This document shows, piece by piece, positions 17,941 to 25,520 of a stretch of 42,903 nt of DNA. The notes under the pieces are model-generated. The model saw only the letters and a program-made list of their open reading frames with translations. It was not told the DNA's origin and made no database searches. The position numbers were made by a program, and so were the translations under genes. This stretch comes from Betaproteobacteria bacterium (lineage in GTDB: Bacteria; Pseudomonadota; Gammaproteobacteria; Burkholderiales; SHXO01). Each line of letters starts with the position of its first letter. Positions within the stretch are counted from its first letter, which is position 1. The stretch is taken from the NCBI GenBank assembly GCA_025356655.1, contig JANXRW010000044.1, forward strand, positions 1 through 42,903, read 5' to 3'.

Positions 17941-18012
17941 CGCCGGCGTCGGCGTCGCGACGCGCGGTTAACAGGGGCGGGCCTTGGGGCACCGGCACCG
18001 GGGGGAGAGGAG

Positions 18013-19008
18013 ATGGGCTGGAGGTCTCTGGGGTTACTCGTCGTGGCGTTGTCGCTGCCTGTGCGTGCCGAGGTGGCGGAAATTCACGTGGCCCAGCAGT
18101 ACGGGCTGGCTTTTTTGCCGCTGATGCTGATGGAGCGCGATCACCTGGTGGAGGCGCAGGCGCGCCGGGCTGGCCTGGCCGATCTGAAGGTGCTCTGGAG
18201 CAAGGTCGCTGGGCCCAGCGTGATGAACGACGGGCTGGTGAGCGGGAGCCTGCAGTTTGCAGCCGTCGGTGCCCCGGCGCTCGCCACGCTGTGGTCCAAG
18301 ACGCGCGACGGTCTGGGGGTCAAGGCCATCGGTGCCATGACGAGCTACCCGCTCTTCCTCAACACGCGCAATGCCAAGCTCAAAACCGCGCGCGACCTGG
18401 GGGCGGCTGACCGCATCGCACTGCCCTCCATCAAGGTGTCTACGCAGGCGGTGATGCTGCAGATGCTGGCGGCCCGGGAATACGGCGCCGATCAGTACGC
18501 TCGGTTCGACCCGCTCACCGTGGGGCTGGCGCATCCCGACGCCCTGCTCGCGCTGATGAACGGCACCGGTGGCGTCAACGCCCACTTTGCCTCCTCGCCC
18601 TACCACGAGCAGGAAATGAGGATCCCGGGCGTACGCACGCTGTTGTCCTCCTACGACATTTTGGGCGGACGTGCCACGGCCGTTCTGGTGAGCAGCACGA
18701 GCCGCTTTCGTGCGGAGAATCCCAAGGTCTACCGCGCCTTTCTCGACGCACTAGCCGAGGCCATGGCGCTGATCAATCGCGACAAAATGGCTGCGGCGAA
18801 GGCTTACCTGGGACTGGCCCGCGATTCGCGTGACAGCGTCGAGGACATCCATCGCATTATCAGTGCGCCCGATTACGCGTACACACTGACGCCGGAGAAG
18901 GTCTTCAAGACGGCCGAGTTCATGTACCGCATCGGCTCCATCAAGGTGAAGCCCGCTAGTTGGAAGGACTTATTTTTTTTGGAAGCGCACGGGCTGTCGG
19001 GGGACTGA
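18013..19008 (+). CDS. ABC transporter periplasmic substrate-binding protein (NitT/TauT type)
   Basis: A 331-residue secreted protein with a short signal peptide (MGWRSLGLLVVALSLPVRA). The mature protein begins with the family pattern EIHVAQQYGLAFLPLMLMER and continues with KVLWSKVAGPSVMNDGLVSG, typical of NMT1/SsuA/TauA-like binding proteins. It would capture the ligand for the permease encoded 72 bases upstream. Ligand specificity cannot be read from the sequence. Its stop codon overlaps the AtuA start (TGATG), tying transport to the catabolic genes that follow. Confidence 0.9.
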   Translation: MGWRSLGLLVVALSLPVRAEVAEIHVAQQYGLAFLPLMLMERDHLVEAQARRAGLADLKVLWSKVAGPSVMNDGLVSGSLQFAAVGAPALATLWSKTRDGLGVKAIGAMTSYPLFLNTRNAKLKTARDLGAADRIALPSIKVSTQAVMLQMLAAREYGADQYARFDPLTVGLAHPDALLALMNGTGGVNAHFASSPYHEQEMRIPGVRTLLSSYDILGGRATAVLVSSTSRFRAENPKVYRAFLDALAEAMALINRDKMAAAKAYLGLARDSRDSVEDIHRIISAPDYAYTLTPEKVFKTAEFMYRIGSIKVKPASWKDLFFLEAHGLSGD

Positions 19009-20330
19009 TGAAGCCGATCCTACGCATTGGCAGCGGGGCAGGATTCTCCGGCGATCGCCTGGAGCCCGCTGTTGCACTGGCTGAGCACGGTGCCCTGGAC
19101 TACCTCGTGCTGGAGTGTCTGGCCGAGCGCACCATCGCGCTCGCCCAGTTGCGCCGGGTCGCCGATCCCGCTGCGGGTTTTGATCCGCTGCTGGTGCGCC
19201 GGTTGCGCCCGCTGCTGCCGTTCATCAAAGCGCGCGGCCTGCGGCTGGTAACGAACATGGGGGCGGCCAATCCCCTGGCCGCGGCCCGCCGGGTGGTGGA
19301 ACTGGCGCGCGAACTGGGCACGCCGGTACGCGTGGCGGCGGTCACGGGCGACGAGGTGCTCGAGCTCCTCGATCCGGCTCAGCCCACGCTGGAGACGGGG
19401 CAGCCGCTGGCCCATTACCCGCAGTTGGTGTCAGCCAACGCGTACCTGGGCGTGGAGGCGCTGCTACCCGCGCTGGCGTCAGACGCGCAGGTCATCATCT
19501 CCGGACGCGTGGCCGACCCGTCGCTCTTCCTCGCTCCCGTGGTGCACCATTTTGGTTGGTCGCTCGACGATCACGAGCGCCTGGGGCAGGGTACGGTGAT
19601 GGGCCACCTGCTCGAGTGCGCGGGGCAACTGACCGGGGGTTACTACGCCGACCCCGGCGTGAAGGATGTCCCCGGGCTTGCCTGGCTGGGCTTCCCCTGG
19701 GCTGACGTGGATGCAGAAGGCGGCATGGAACTGGGTAAGATTCCCGCGAGCGGCGGTATCATCAGCTTAGCCACCGTGAAGGAACAACTGCTCTATGAGG
19801 TGACTGATCCGGCCGCCTATGTGACCCCCGACGTGGTGGCCGACTTCTGCGGCGTACGCCTGCGCGCGACGGGACCCGATCGGGTGCGTGTGGAAGGCGG
19901 GCGAGGCAGCCCGCGGAGCTCGACGCTGAAGGTGAGCGTGGGCTACCGCGCTGGTTTCGTGGGCGAAGGCGAGATGAGCTACGGCGGGCACAACTGCGTG
20001 GCCCGGGGCCGGCTGGCGGGCGAGATCGTGCGTGAGCGCTTGGCCGGGGAGTTCGCGCAGTTGCAGGTCGACCTGCTGGGCGTGAGTAGCCTGCACGGAG
20101 AGGAGCGAGGCGCGCAGTCGCGCCCCTACGAGGTCAGACTACGCGTGGCAGGGAGGGCGGAGGACGCCGCGCGAGCGGCCCGCGTGGGGGAGGAGGTGGA
20201 GGCGCTCTATACCAACGGACCCGCCGGCGGGGGCGGTGCGCGCAAATCCGTGGTGGAGCAGGTGGGCATCGTCTCCTGCCTGCTCCCGCGCGACCGCGTG
20301 CGCACGGGGGTGGAGATGTTCGGACCATGA
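19008..20330 (+). CDS. AtuA-family (DUF1446) protein
   Basis: A 440-residue cytosolic protein of the acyclic terpene utilisation AtuA family. Recognisable blocks are RIGSGAGFSGDRLEPAVAL at the N-terminus, DYLVLECLAERTIALAQ, TNMGAANPLAAARRVVELAR, and ISGRVADPSLFLAPVVHHFGW. The start ATG at 19008 overlaps the binding-protein stop by one base; in-frame codons further upstream lie inside that gene. In longer family members the small domain encoded by the next gene is fused at the C-terminus, so these two probably form one enzyme in two subunits. In Pseudomonas, atuA belongs to citronellol/geraniol breakdown, but close relatives elsewhere sit in other catabolic loci. Reaction unproven. Confidence 0.87.
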   Translation: MKPILRIGSGAGFSGDRLEPAVALAEHGALDYLVLECLAERTIALAQLRRVADPAAGFDPLLVRRLRPLLPFIKARGLRLVTNMGAANPLAAARRVVELARELGTPVRVAAVTGDEVLELLDPAQPTLETGQPLAHYPQLVSANAYLGVEALLPALASDAQVIISGRVADPSLFLAPVVHHFGWSLDDHERLGQGTVMGHLLECAGQLTGGYYADPGVKDVPGLAWLGFPWADVDAEGGMELGKIPASGGIISLATVKEQLLYEVTDPAAYVTPDVVADFCGVRLRATGPDRVRVEGGRGSPRSSTLKVSVGYRAGFVGEGEMSYGGHNCVARGRLAGEIVRERLAGEFAQLQVDLLGVSSLHGEERGAQSRPYEVRLRVAGRAEDAARAARVGEEVEALYTNGPAGGGGARKSVVEQVGIVSCLLPRDRVRTGVEMFGP

Positions 20331-20701
20331 AACACAAGCTCTTCCACCTCGCGCACAGCCGCGCGGGAGACAAGGGGGATACCTCCATCTTGTCGCTCAT
20401 CGCCTACCGGCCGGAGGACTACCCGCGGCTGTGCGCCCAGGTGAGCGCGCAGGCGGTCAAGGCGCTGCTCGCGGGACTGGTGCAGGGCGAGGTGCGGCGC
20501 TTCGAATTGCCGGATCTTGAAGCGCTGTTGTTCGTCTGCGAGCATGCGCTCGCCACCGGGGTCACCACCTCGCTGCGGCTCGACGCACACGGCAAAAGCC
20601 TTAGTTCCGCGCTGCTGGAAATGGAGATTGAAATGGACCGGGACATCGACACCCGCATCCCTACACACGCGCACGCGCACACGCCCACTCAAGGGAGCTA
20701 A
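20327..20701 (+). CDS. AtuA C-terminal-domain partner protein
   Basis: A 124-residue protein whose start (HLAHSRAGDKGDTSILSLIA) matches the separate C-terminal domain often fused to or encoded beside AtuA/DUF1446 proteins. It overlaps the AtuA gene by four bases (ATGA), the usual sign of a two-subunit unit. The middle part (RFELPDLEALLFVCEHALATG) is also typical. The last ~20 residues are an odd tail rich in His, Thr and Pro (THAHAHTPTQGS) after an acidic stretch; this is not part of the conserved domain. Exact role unknown. Confidence 0.82.
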   Translation: MKHKLFHLAHSRAGDKGDTSILSLIAYRPEDYPRLCAQVSAQAVKALLAGLVQGEVRRFELPDLEALLFVCEHALATGVTTSLRLDAHGKSLSSALLEMEIEMDRDIDTRIPTHAHAHTPTQGS

Positions 20702-20705
20702 AGGT

Positions 20706-21287
20706 CGTGACAAACCTTACACGGCGGTGGGTCTCATTCCCACCGTGCGGGGAATCCGTCGCCGTGCCGATATCCGCGTCAACCTCGAACACCTGAAGCA
20801 CCTCACCAAGACGGCGGTCTGGCTCTCCAGCCCAGACCTCCCGGTGCGGCTGGTGGCGATTCCGGAAGAGGCGCTGCAGGGGTTCAACAACGAAGTGTTG
20901 GACCTCGATCACGTGCAGTTCGCCCGCGAAGGCGCCATCGACATCCCGGGCGAGGAAACCGCGGAGTTGGGCAGGCTCGCGCGCGACTACGGCGTCTACA
21001 TCATGGCCCAGGCCAAGGCACGCCATCCGGACTGGAAGGACCGCTTCTTCAATGTGGGTTTCATCATCAACTTCTACATGCTGGCCCCCAATATGGGGAC
21101 CTACTATCTCTTCGCCGAGAAGGCAGAGGGCGGTCTCGCTATCCTAGTGATCGATAAGTACCTCGATGAATTGGTCGCCATCGGTGATCGGCACTACCTC
21201 ATCGAGCGAGGGCAAGTGGCTTGGACGGGGACGCCGCGCGAACGGGCGGCCGATCCGGCGCTGGGCCACCGCTATCTGGGCGGTTGA
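20706..21287 (+). pseudogene. Chimeric remnant: nitrilase N-terminus joined to LivF C-terminus
   Basis: One open frame of 193 codons joins two unrelated proteins. The first ~120 codons (VGLIPTVRGIRRRADIRVNL, VWLSSPDLPVRLVAIPEEAL, IMAQAKARHPDWKDRFFNVG) are the start of a nitrilase-superfamily amidohydrolase, including the catalytic Glu region but not the Lys or Cys. The last ~55 codons (GLAILVIDKYLDELVAIGDR, HYLIERGQVAWTGTP, LGHRYLGG) are the C-terminal end of LivF, the branched-chain amino-acid ABC ATPase, without Walker A, signature or Walker B. About 20 residues between are unassigned. No ATG lies in frame near the proper nitrilase start; the nearest usable codon is a GTG at 20727. It is best read as a deletion scar, not a working enzyme. 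Confidence 0.8.
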
Positions 21288-21355
21288 TACCCCCAGGCTC
21301 GATGGCGCCTGAATTTCCTACAACGACTGATTTGCATAGCAAGCGGAGGTAGACC

Positions 21356-21763
21356 GTGGTGGGCTTGAATCGCGGTAAGGACGATCCCTGGCAACTTCAA
21401 ACACCGCCAGGGAGTTCGAATTTCACCTTGCACCTGGAAGAAATTGCCGGCCGCTCGGTACAGGTGTGCACGGTGGGTAAGACGGTCCTGCACTACGACG
21501 CGCGCTGTGTGGCCGACCTCCATGTCATGCTGCAGGCGGTCGGGGACTGGGTCGAACTGGGTGGCGCCGATGAGCAAAAGCCGGCGAAGGAGGGTAGCGT
21601 GGAGGCTTGGGGGCGCTCCCCGGACAATCCTCTCGGCGGTTGGTATGACCTGAAGAGGGGCCTGCGGGGACGCTTCGCCGTGTATGTTCCGCCGCTGCTG
21701 GAGGCGCTGGGGTTGTGTGAACTGGAGCACAATCCGCGGAACAATCGCATGCGGGCCCGCTAG
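21356..21763 (+). CDS. Conserved hypothetical protein (DUF6855-like)
   Basis: A 135-residue soluble protein with no signal peptide or membrane segment. Its GTG start at 21356 has a good ribosome site (CGGAGGT). Conserved-looking blocks are DDPWQLQTPPGSSNFTLHLE, GDWVELGGADEQKP, EGSVEAWGRSPDNPLGGWYD and FAVYVPPLLEALGLCELEHN, then RNNRMRA at the end. I remember this pattern from a family of uncharacterised proteins, possibly DUF6855, but the number is not certain. It stands alone between the chimeric remnant and the FecR gene. Function unknown. Confidence 0.72.
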   Translation: MVGLNRGKDDPWQLQTPPGSSNFTLHLEEIAGRSVQVCTVGKTVLHYDARCVADLHVMLQAVGDWVELGGADEQKPAKEGSVEAWGRSPDNPLGGWYDLKRGLRGRFAVYVPPLLEALGLCELEHNPRNNRMRAR

Positions 21764-21852
21764 AGTGGGCGCTGCGTGCGCCGTGGCGCTAACATAGGGG
21801 GCGCAGGCCATCAGGGCCATCGGTCGGGAACATTAACGGGTGGGGGTGATCT

Positions 21853-23214
21853 ATGCGGATCGTCATGTGGACATGTCGTCCGGGCAACCCCGGGCATCGC
21901 GACAGGCAGTCGCGCGGGCTGGCGGCTCTGTTCCCGGCGGTGCTGGCGCTGTGCCTGCTGATGACCGGTGCCTTGGCTGTGGCGCAGACGGTGGCGCAAG
22001 CGAGGGTCTCATCCCAGGCGGGTGCCATCGTGCTCGCCGAGGGCGATGCGCGGATCGCCCCCGGGGGGGCGGGCGCGCGGCCCGCGCGTGTCGGCGACAC
22101 GGTCAGCGAGGGCGACCTGCTCATCACGGGCGGCAAGGGCGAGATACACCTTGCCATGCAGGACTCGGGCTTCATGGCGCTGCGCCCCAATACCCGCTTC
22201 GAGGTGGTGTCTTACCGGGCAAGCGGCGCTGAGGACGACACGGGGGTCTTCCGGCTGCTCGCGGGCGGGCTTCGTTCCATCACCGGCTGGATTGGCAGGT
22301 ACAACGCGCGCGCCTACCTGGTGCGCACGCCCACGGCCACCATCGGTGTGCGCGGCACGGACCACGAGACGCGGGTCATCGCACAGGACTCTCCCGAGGG
22401 TGAGGCCGGCACCTACGACCGCGTCTACGCGGGACAAACCTACGTGGAAACCGACGGTGGCCGGGCAGAGGTCACCCCGGAGCGGGCGGGTTTCGCCTCC
22501 AGCCACCCGCATCGGCGCCCCCGCCTGCTTGATTCCATCCCGGTGTTCTACCGCCCGGGGCCGCACGAGGCCGAGATCGCGAACAAACACGCGGAAATTC
22601 AGCGCCTGATCGACGAACGGCGCGAGGAGCGGCGGCGATTGATCCGGGAGAAGCTTGCTGCGCTCGGCCAGGCGCGCGCACAGGTGCAGACCGTGCAGGA
22701 GAAAAACAAGGCACAAGCCGAGGAGGCGCTTGTCCAGTCGCAGGCGAAGCGTCAGGCGCTAAAGGAGCGCGGGGAGGCGTTGCGGCAGGAAGTGGCGGTA
22801 GCCCGCGAACAGCGCGAGGCGCTGCAAAAACAGCGTGCGCTGCTGCAGGAGGATTTCAAGGCGGGCCGACTCACCCACGGCGAGCTGCGCGATCGGCGCA
22901 AGGCCCTTCAGCTGCAGGCGCAGTCCCTCGAGCGGCTGGAGGCCTCCCACCAGGCCCGGCGCAAGGAACTGCAGGAGGCGCTTGACGCGCTCGCCGACGA
23001 CGGGTTCGACAAGGCCCAGGAGCGCCAAAAGACCCTGCGCGGGCAGGTCTTGGATGCGCGTGAGAAGCGCAAGGAGGTTGAGGCCGAGCGCGAGTCCGCC
23101 CGGGACGAGGTCAAAACCTTGCAGCAGCAGGAGAACGCCCGCTACCGCGAGGAACTCAAGGCAGATCGAGGCGCGCGCGTGCCAGCGTCCTCACCCCCCC
23201 CGCGCGCGCCCTAG
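21853..23214 (+). CDS. FecR-domain protein with a long coiled coil
   Basis: A 453-residue protein. A signal/anchor helix lies at ~24-45 (LAALFPAVLALCLLMTGALA). A FecR-type beta domain spans ~55-195, with GDTVSEGDLLITGGKGEIHL, RFEVVSYRA and RTPTATIGVRGTDHETRV, a pattern common in FecR domains of secreted proteins. From ~235 to ~440 the chain is almost entirely charged Glu, Arg, Lys, Gln and Ala in heptad-like order (for example QAKRQALKERGEALRQEVAV), a long coiled coil. The ending is Pro-rich. It is not a FecR iron-signalling protein: no sigma factor or receptor lies beside it. Possibly an envelope scaffold. Function not known. Confidence 0.82.
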   Translation: MRIVMWTCRPGNPGHRDRQSRGLAALFPAVLALCLLMTGALAVAQTVAQARVSSQAGAIVLAEGDARIAPGGAGARPARVGDTVSEGDLLITGGKGEIHLAMQDSGFMALRPNTRFEVVSYRASGAEDDTGVFRLLAGGLRSITGWIGRYNARAYLVRTPTATIGVRGTDHETRVIAQDSPEGEAGTYDRVYAGQTYVETDGGRAEVTPERAGFASSHPHRRPRLLDSIPVFYRPGPHEAEIANKHAEIQRLIDERREERRRLIREKLAALGQARAQVQTVQEKNKAQAEEALVQSQAKRQALKERGEALRQEVAVAREQREALQKQRALLQEDFKAGRLTHGELRDRRKALQLQAQSLERLEASHQARRKELQEALDALADDGFDKAQERQKTLRGQVLDAREKRKEVEAERESARDEVKTLQQQENARYREELKADRGARVPASSPPPRAP

Positions 23215-23370
23215 CCGGTGCAGACGCGCGTCGACGCCAATCGCAGCGCGCTTCCAGCAATCCCCGAGGGGATCGAGGGATCAGCCGGACCCATCCGCCA
23301 GGTGCGGGCCGCCGCCTAAGCGCGTGCCAGTGTGAGCTGGTGCAACCTCTGAGCGAAGGCTTCCAGTGGC

Positions 23371-23742
23371 CTACAGGAAGTGGTTTGGGCTGAGAAAGAT
23401 GCCGAGGATGAGGGCACCTTCCGGCGCCACGGCGGTGTGAACACTGCCGGCCGGGCGCCAAACGTATTGGCCCGCGCTCACAGCCCCTTCGTCGTCCACG
23501 AGGCGGCCCTCGATGACGTAGCTCTGCTCGACGGCGGTGTGCTCGTGGCGCGGAAGCACGGCGCCCGGTTCCATCCGGGTCAGCGTGGTCAGGAGGCCAC
23601 TGGCCTTGTCCTCTAACAGGATCTTGATGTGTACCCCTGGAAACGCCGTGGCGCGCCAGGGCAGTGCCGCGTCGTCAACGTAACGTGATGCAAGCGGGGG
23701 CAGATCGCGCTCCGCTGTCCAGTCTGGCGTGCAGGGACTCAT
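23371..23742 (-). CDS. ChrR-like cupin protein
   Basis: A 123-residue cytosolic single-cupin protein. It shows the metal-site pattern RHEHTAVEQSYVIEGRLVDD and, later, AGQYVWRPAGSVHTAVAPEG. Such ChrR-type cupins can bind zinc or iron; some are small dioxygenases and others belong to anti-sigma proteins. Here the anti-sigma N-terminal domain is absent. The ATG at 23742 (MSPCTPDWTAERD) is preceded by a GAGG site. It is 22 bases downstream of the 2-hydroxyacid dehydrogenase gene, on the same strand, so the two are probably one operon and may act on the same organic acid. Substrate unknown. Confidence 0.82.
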   Translation of the reverse strand: MSPCTPDWTAERDLPPLASRYVDDAALPWRATAFPGVHIKILLEDKASGLLTTLTRMEPGAVLPRHEHTAVEQSYVIEGRLVDDEGAVSAGQYVWRPAGSVHTAVAPEGALILGIFLSPNHFL

Positions 23743-23764
23743 CGTGGTATTCCTCGAAGGGAGC

Positions 23765-24700
23765 TCATACGGGTGTGAGCAATGGCTCGCCGGCGAACCA
23801 GGCGGCCAGGTTGTCCACGACCAACTGCCCCATGGCGGCGCGGGTGTAGTGGGTACCGCTCGACACGTGCGGCTGCAAGGTGACGTTGTCACGGGTGAGC
23901 AGTGCCTCGGGTACGTGGGGTTCGTCGGTGAAGACGTCCAACCCGGCGCCCGCCAAGCGGCCGGCGCACAGGGCCTCCACTAGGGCTTCCTCGTCGATGG
24001 TGGAGCCGCGCGAGATGTTCACCAGATAACCTTGCGGGCCCAGGGCCTGGAGGACCTCGCGGCTGACGATGCCGCGGGTGGCTTCGCCTCCCGGGCAGGC
24101 CACGACCAGGATGCTCACTTCGCGCGCCATTTGCGTCAGGTTTGCACAGTAGCGGTAACTCGCACCCGGCAGTGCACGCCGGCCGTGGTAGGCCACGCTC
24201 ATGCCGAAGGCCTCCGCTCGCCGCGCAATCGCCTGCCCGATGCGCCCCAGCCCGACGATCCCCAGGGATTCACCCCACACCCGGTCGGTGAGCGGGGCGG
24301 ACTCCCGCAACCACCGCCCAGCCCGGATGAAACGGTCGTTGAAGGCCGTGCGGCGCACGGTGGCGAGGATGAGCGCCAGTGCATTGTCGGCGACGCACTC
24401 GGTCAGCACGTCGGGGGTATTGGTGAGCGCAATGCCGCGCGCCTTGACCGCCGCGAGGTCGACACCGTCGTAGCCCACGCCGAAGCAGGCAATCATGCGC
24501 AGCGCCGGTAGGCACTCGAGCAGGGTCGCATCGGTGCGTTCGTGGCCGATGGTGGCCATGGCGCGTACGCGCTCGCCCAAGGCCGACAGCAGCGCGTCCC
24601 GGTCCGCGCCTTCCCATACGCGGTGGACTCGATAGGTGTCCTCGAGCCGGCGCATCGTCGGCTCGTAGAGGGGACACATCAGCAACAATTCCTGCGTCAT
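23765..24700 (-). CDS. D-2-hydroxyacid dehydrogenase (glyoxylate/hydroxypyruvate reductase-like)
   Basis: A 311-residue NAD(P)-dependent oxidoreductase. The Rossmann glycine motif GLGRIG is at 150-155, and the HGRR at 172-175 after the second strand suggests NADP rather than NAD. The catalytic set is complete: Arg231 (NISRGSTID), Glu260 (FTDEP) and His278 (LQPHVSSGTHYTR). The overall pattern is closest to glyoxylate/hydroxypyruvate reductases. It reduces 2-oxo acids to D-2-hydroxy acids in the cytosol. The ATG at 24700 (MTQELLLMCPLYEP) was chosen over an upstream in-frame start. It is divergent from the DUF1272 gene. Confidence 0.88.
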   Translation of the reverse strand: MTQELLLMCPLYEPTMRRLEDTYRVHRVWEGADRDALLSALGERVRAMATIGHERTDATLLECLPALRMIACFGVGYDGVDLAAVKARGIALTNTPDVLTECVADNALALILATVRRTAFNDRFIRAGRWLRESAPLTDRVWGESLGIVGLGRIGQAIARRAEAFGMSVAYHGRRALPGASYRYCANLTQMAREVSILVVACPGGEATRGIVSREVLQALGPQGYLVNISRGSTIDEEALVEALCAGRLAGAGLDVFTDEPHVPEALLTRDNVTLQPHVSSGTHYTRAAMGQLVVDNLAAWFAGEPLLTPV

Positions 24701-24823
24701 GACGCAATCGGCTCCAGGTCCTGTGGGCTCCACAGCGGGGAGGGAGCTCCGATTCTACCGGGGAAGCTACAACCGAGCGCGGCCTGCTAGACTTTTGCGG
24801 ATTCCCTTCGGCGGAGCACCCCT

Positions 24824-25135
24824 ATGGCGCTCGAACTGCGACCCAACTGTGAATGCTGCGGCCGGGACTTGCCGCCGCATTCCACCGATGCCCGGATCTG
24901 TTCTTACGAGTGTACCTTCTGCGCGGACTGCGTCCAGAGCGTCTTGCTCGACGTGTGCCCCAATTGTGGCGGGGGGTTCGCCCCACGGCCCATCCGGCCC
25001 GCATTGGCGTGGCGCCCCGGGCTCGGCCTCGCACAGCGCCCGCCATCCACCCGACGGGTGCATCTGTCCTACAGCCGGGAGGAAATCGTCGCCCATGTGG
25101 CGCGCATCCGCCATATCCCGCCCGAATCACGATGA
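24824..25135 (+). CDS. DUF1272 zinc-ribbon protein
   Basis: A 103-residue protein whose first half carries eight cysteines as CxxC pairs: CECC, CSYECTFCADC and CPNCGGGF. This is the DUF1272 pattern (LRPNCECCGRDLPPHSTDAR), a small zinc-binding fold. The ATG at 24824 has a GGAG site. The C-terminal half (RRVHLSYSREEIVAHVARI) is an extra helical part. Function unknown in all species. Confidence 0.88.
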   Translation: MALELRPNCECCGRDLPPHSTDARICSYECTFCADCVQSVLLDVCPNCGGGFAPRPIRPALAWRPGLGLAQRPPSTRRVHLSYSREEIVAHVARIRHIPPESR

Positions 25136-25520
25136 GCGCAAAGCCCGCGCGGTTCATGCGGTCTCCTCCCTGCCGAACAAGGGCGCATGGGGGGACAATC
25201 ATGGCAAGCGTGCGCAACTGGCCGGGGCGAGCGCATCGGCCATCATCCGCCAGCGCCTGCCAGGTTCTCGATGCAGTCTGCCCGGACTTGGCGGTGGCGC
25301 TCATGCGCCCGTGGGTGCAAGCGGCTTGCGCCAAGGGCCTCTATTGGCTGCGCCACGGGCCTCCAACTCGATACAGGGCCCGCCTTCGAGTACCATGCCC
25401 CGGATGCCGCCTTCGATCCGACCGGCGGGCTCTGCTCTCAGACCGCGCGTATCCTGGAGGCGTCCTGTATTCGCCCCCCCCGTCGCCACCGCCCGATAGC
25501 CCGGGCCTGAGGAATGCGCC
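25136..25520. other. 385-base gap without a recognised gene
   Basis: Open frames run through this gap in several phases, but none gives a recognisable protein and none has a good ribosome site with a sensible start. It presumably carries the promoter of the SelO gene; the SelO ATG at 25521 follows a GAGGA sequence. Confidence 0.45.
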
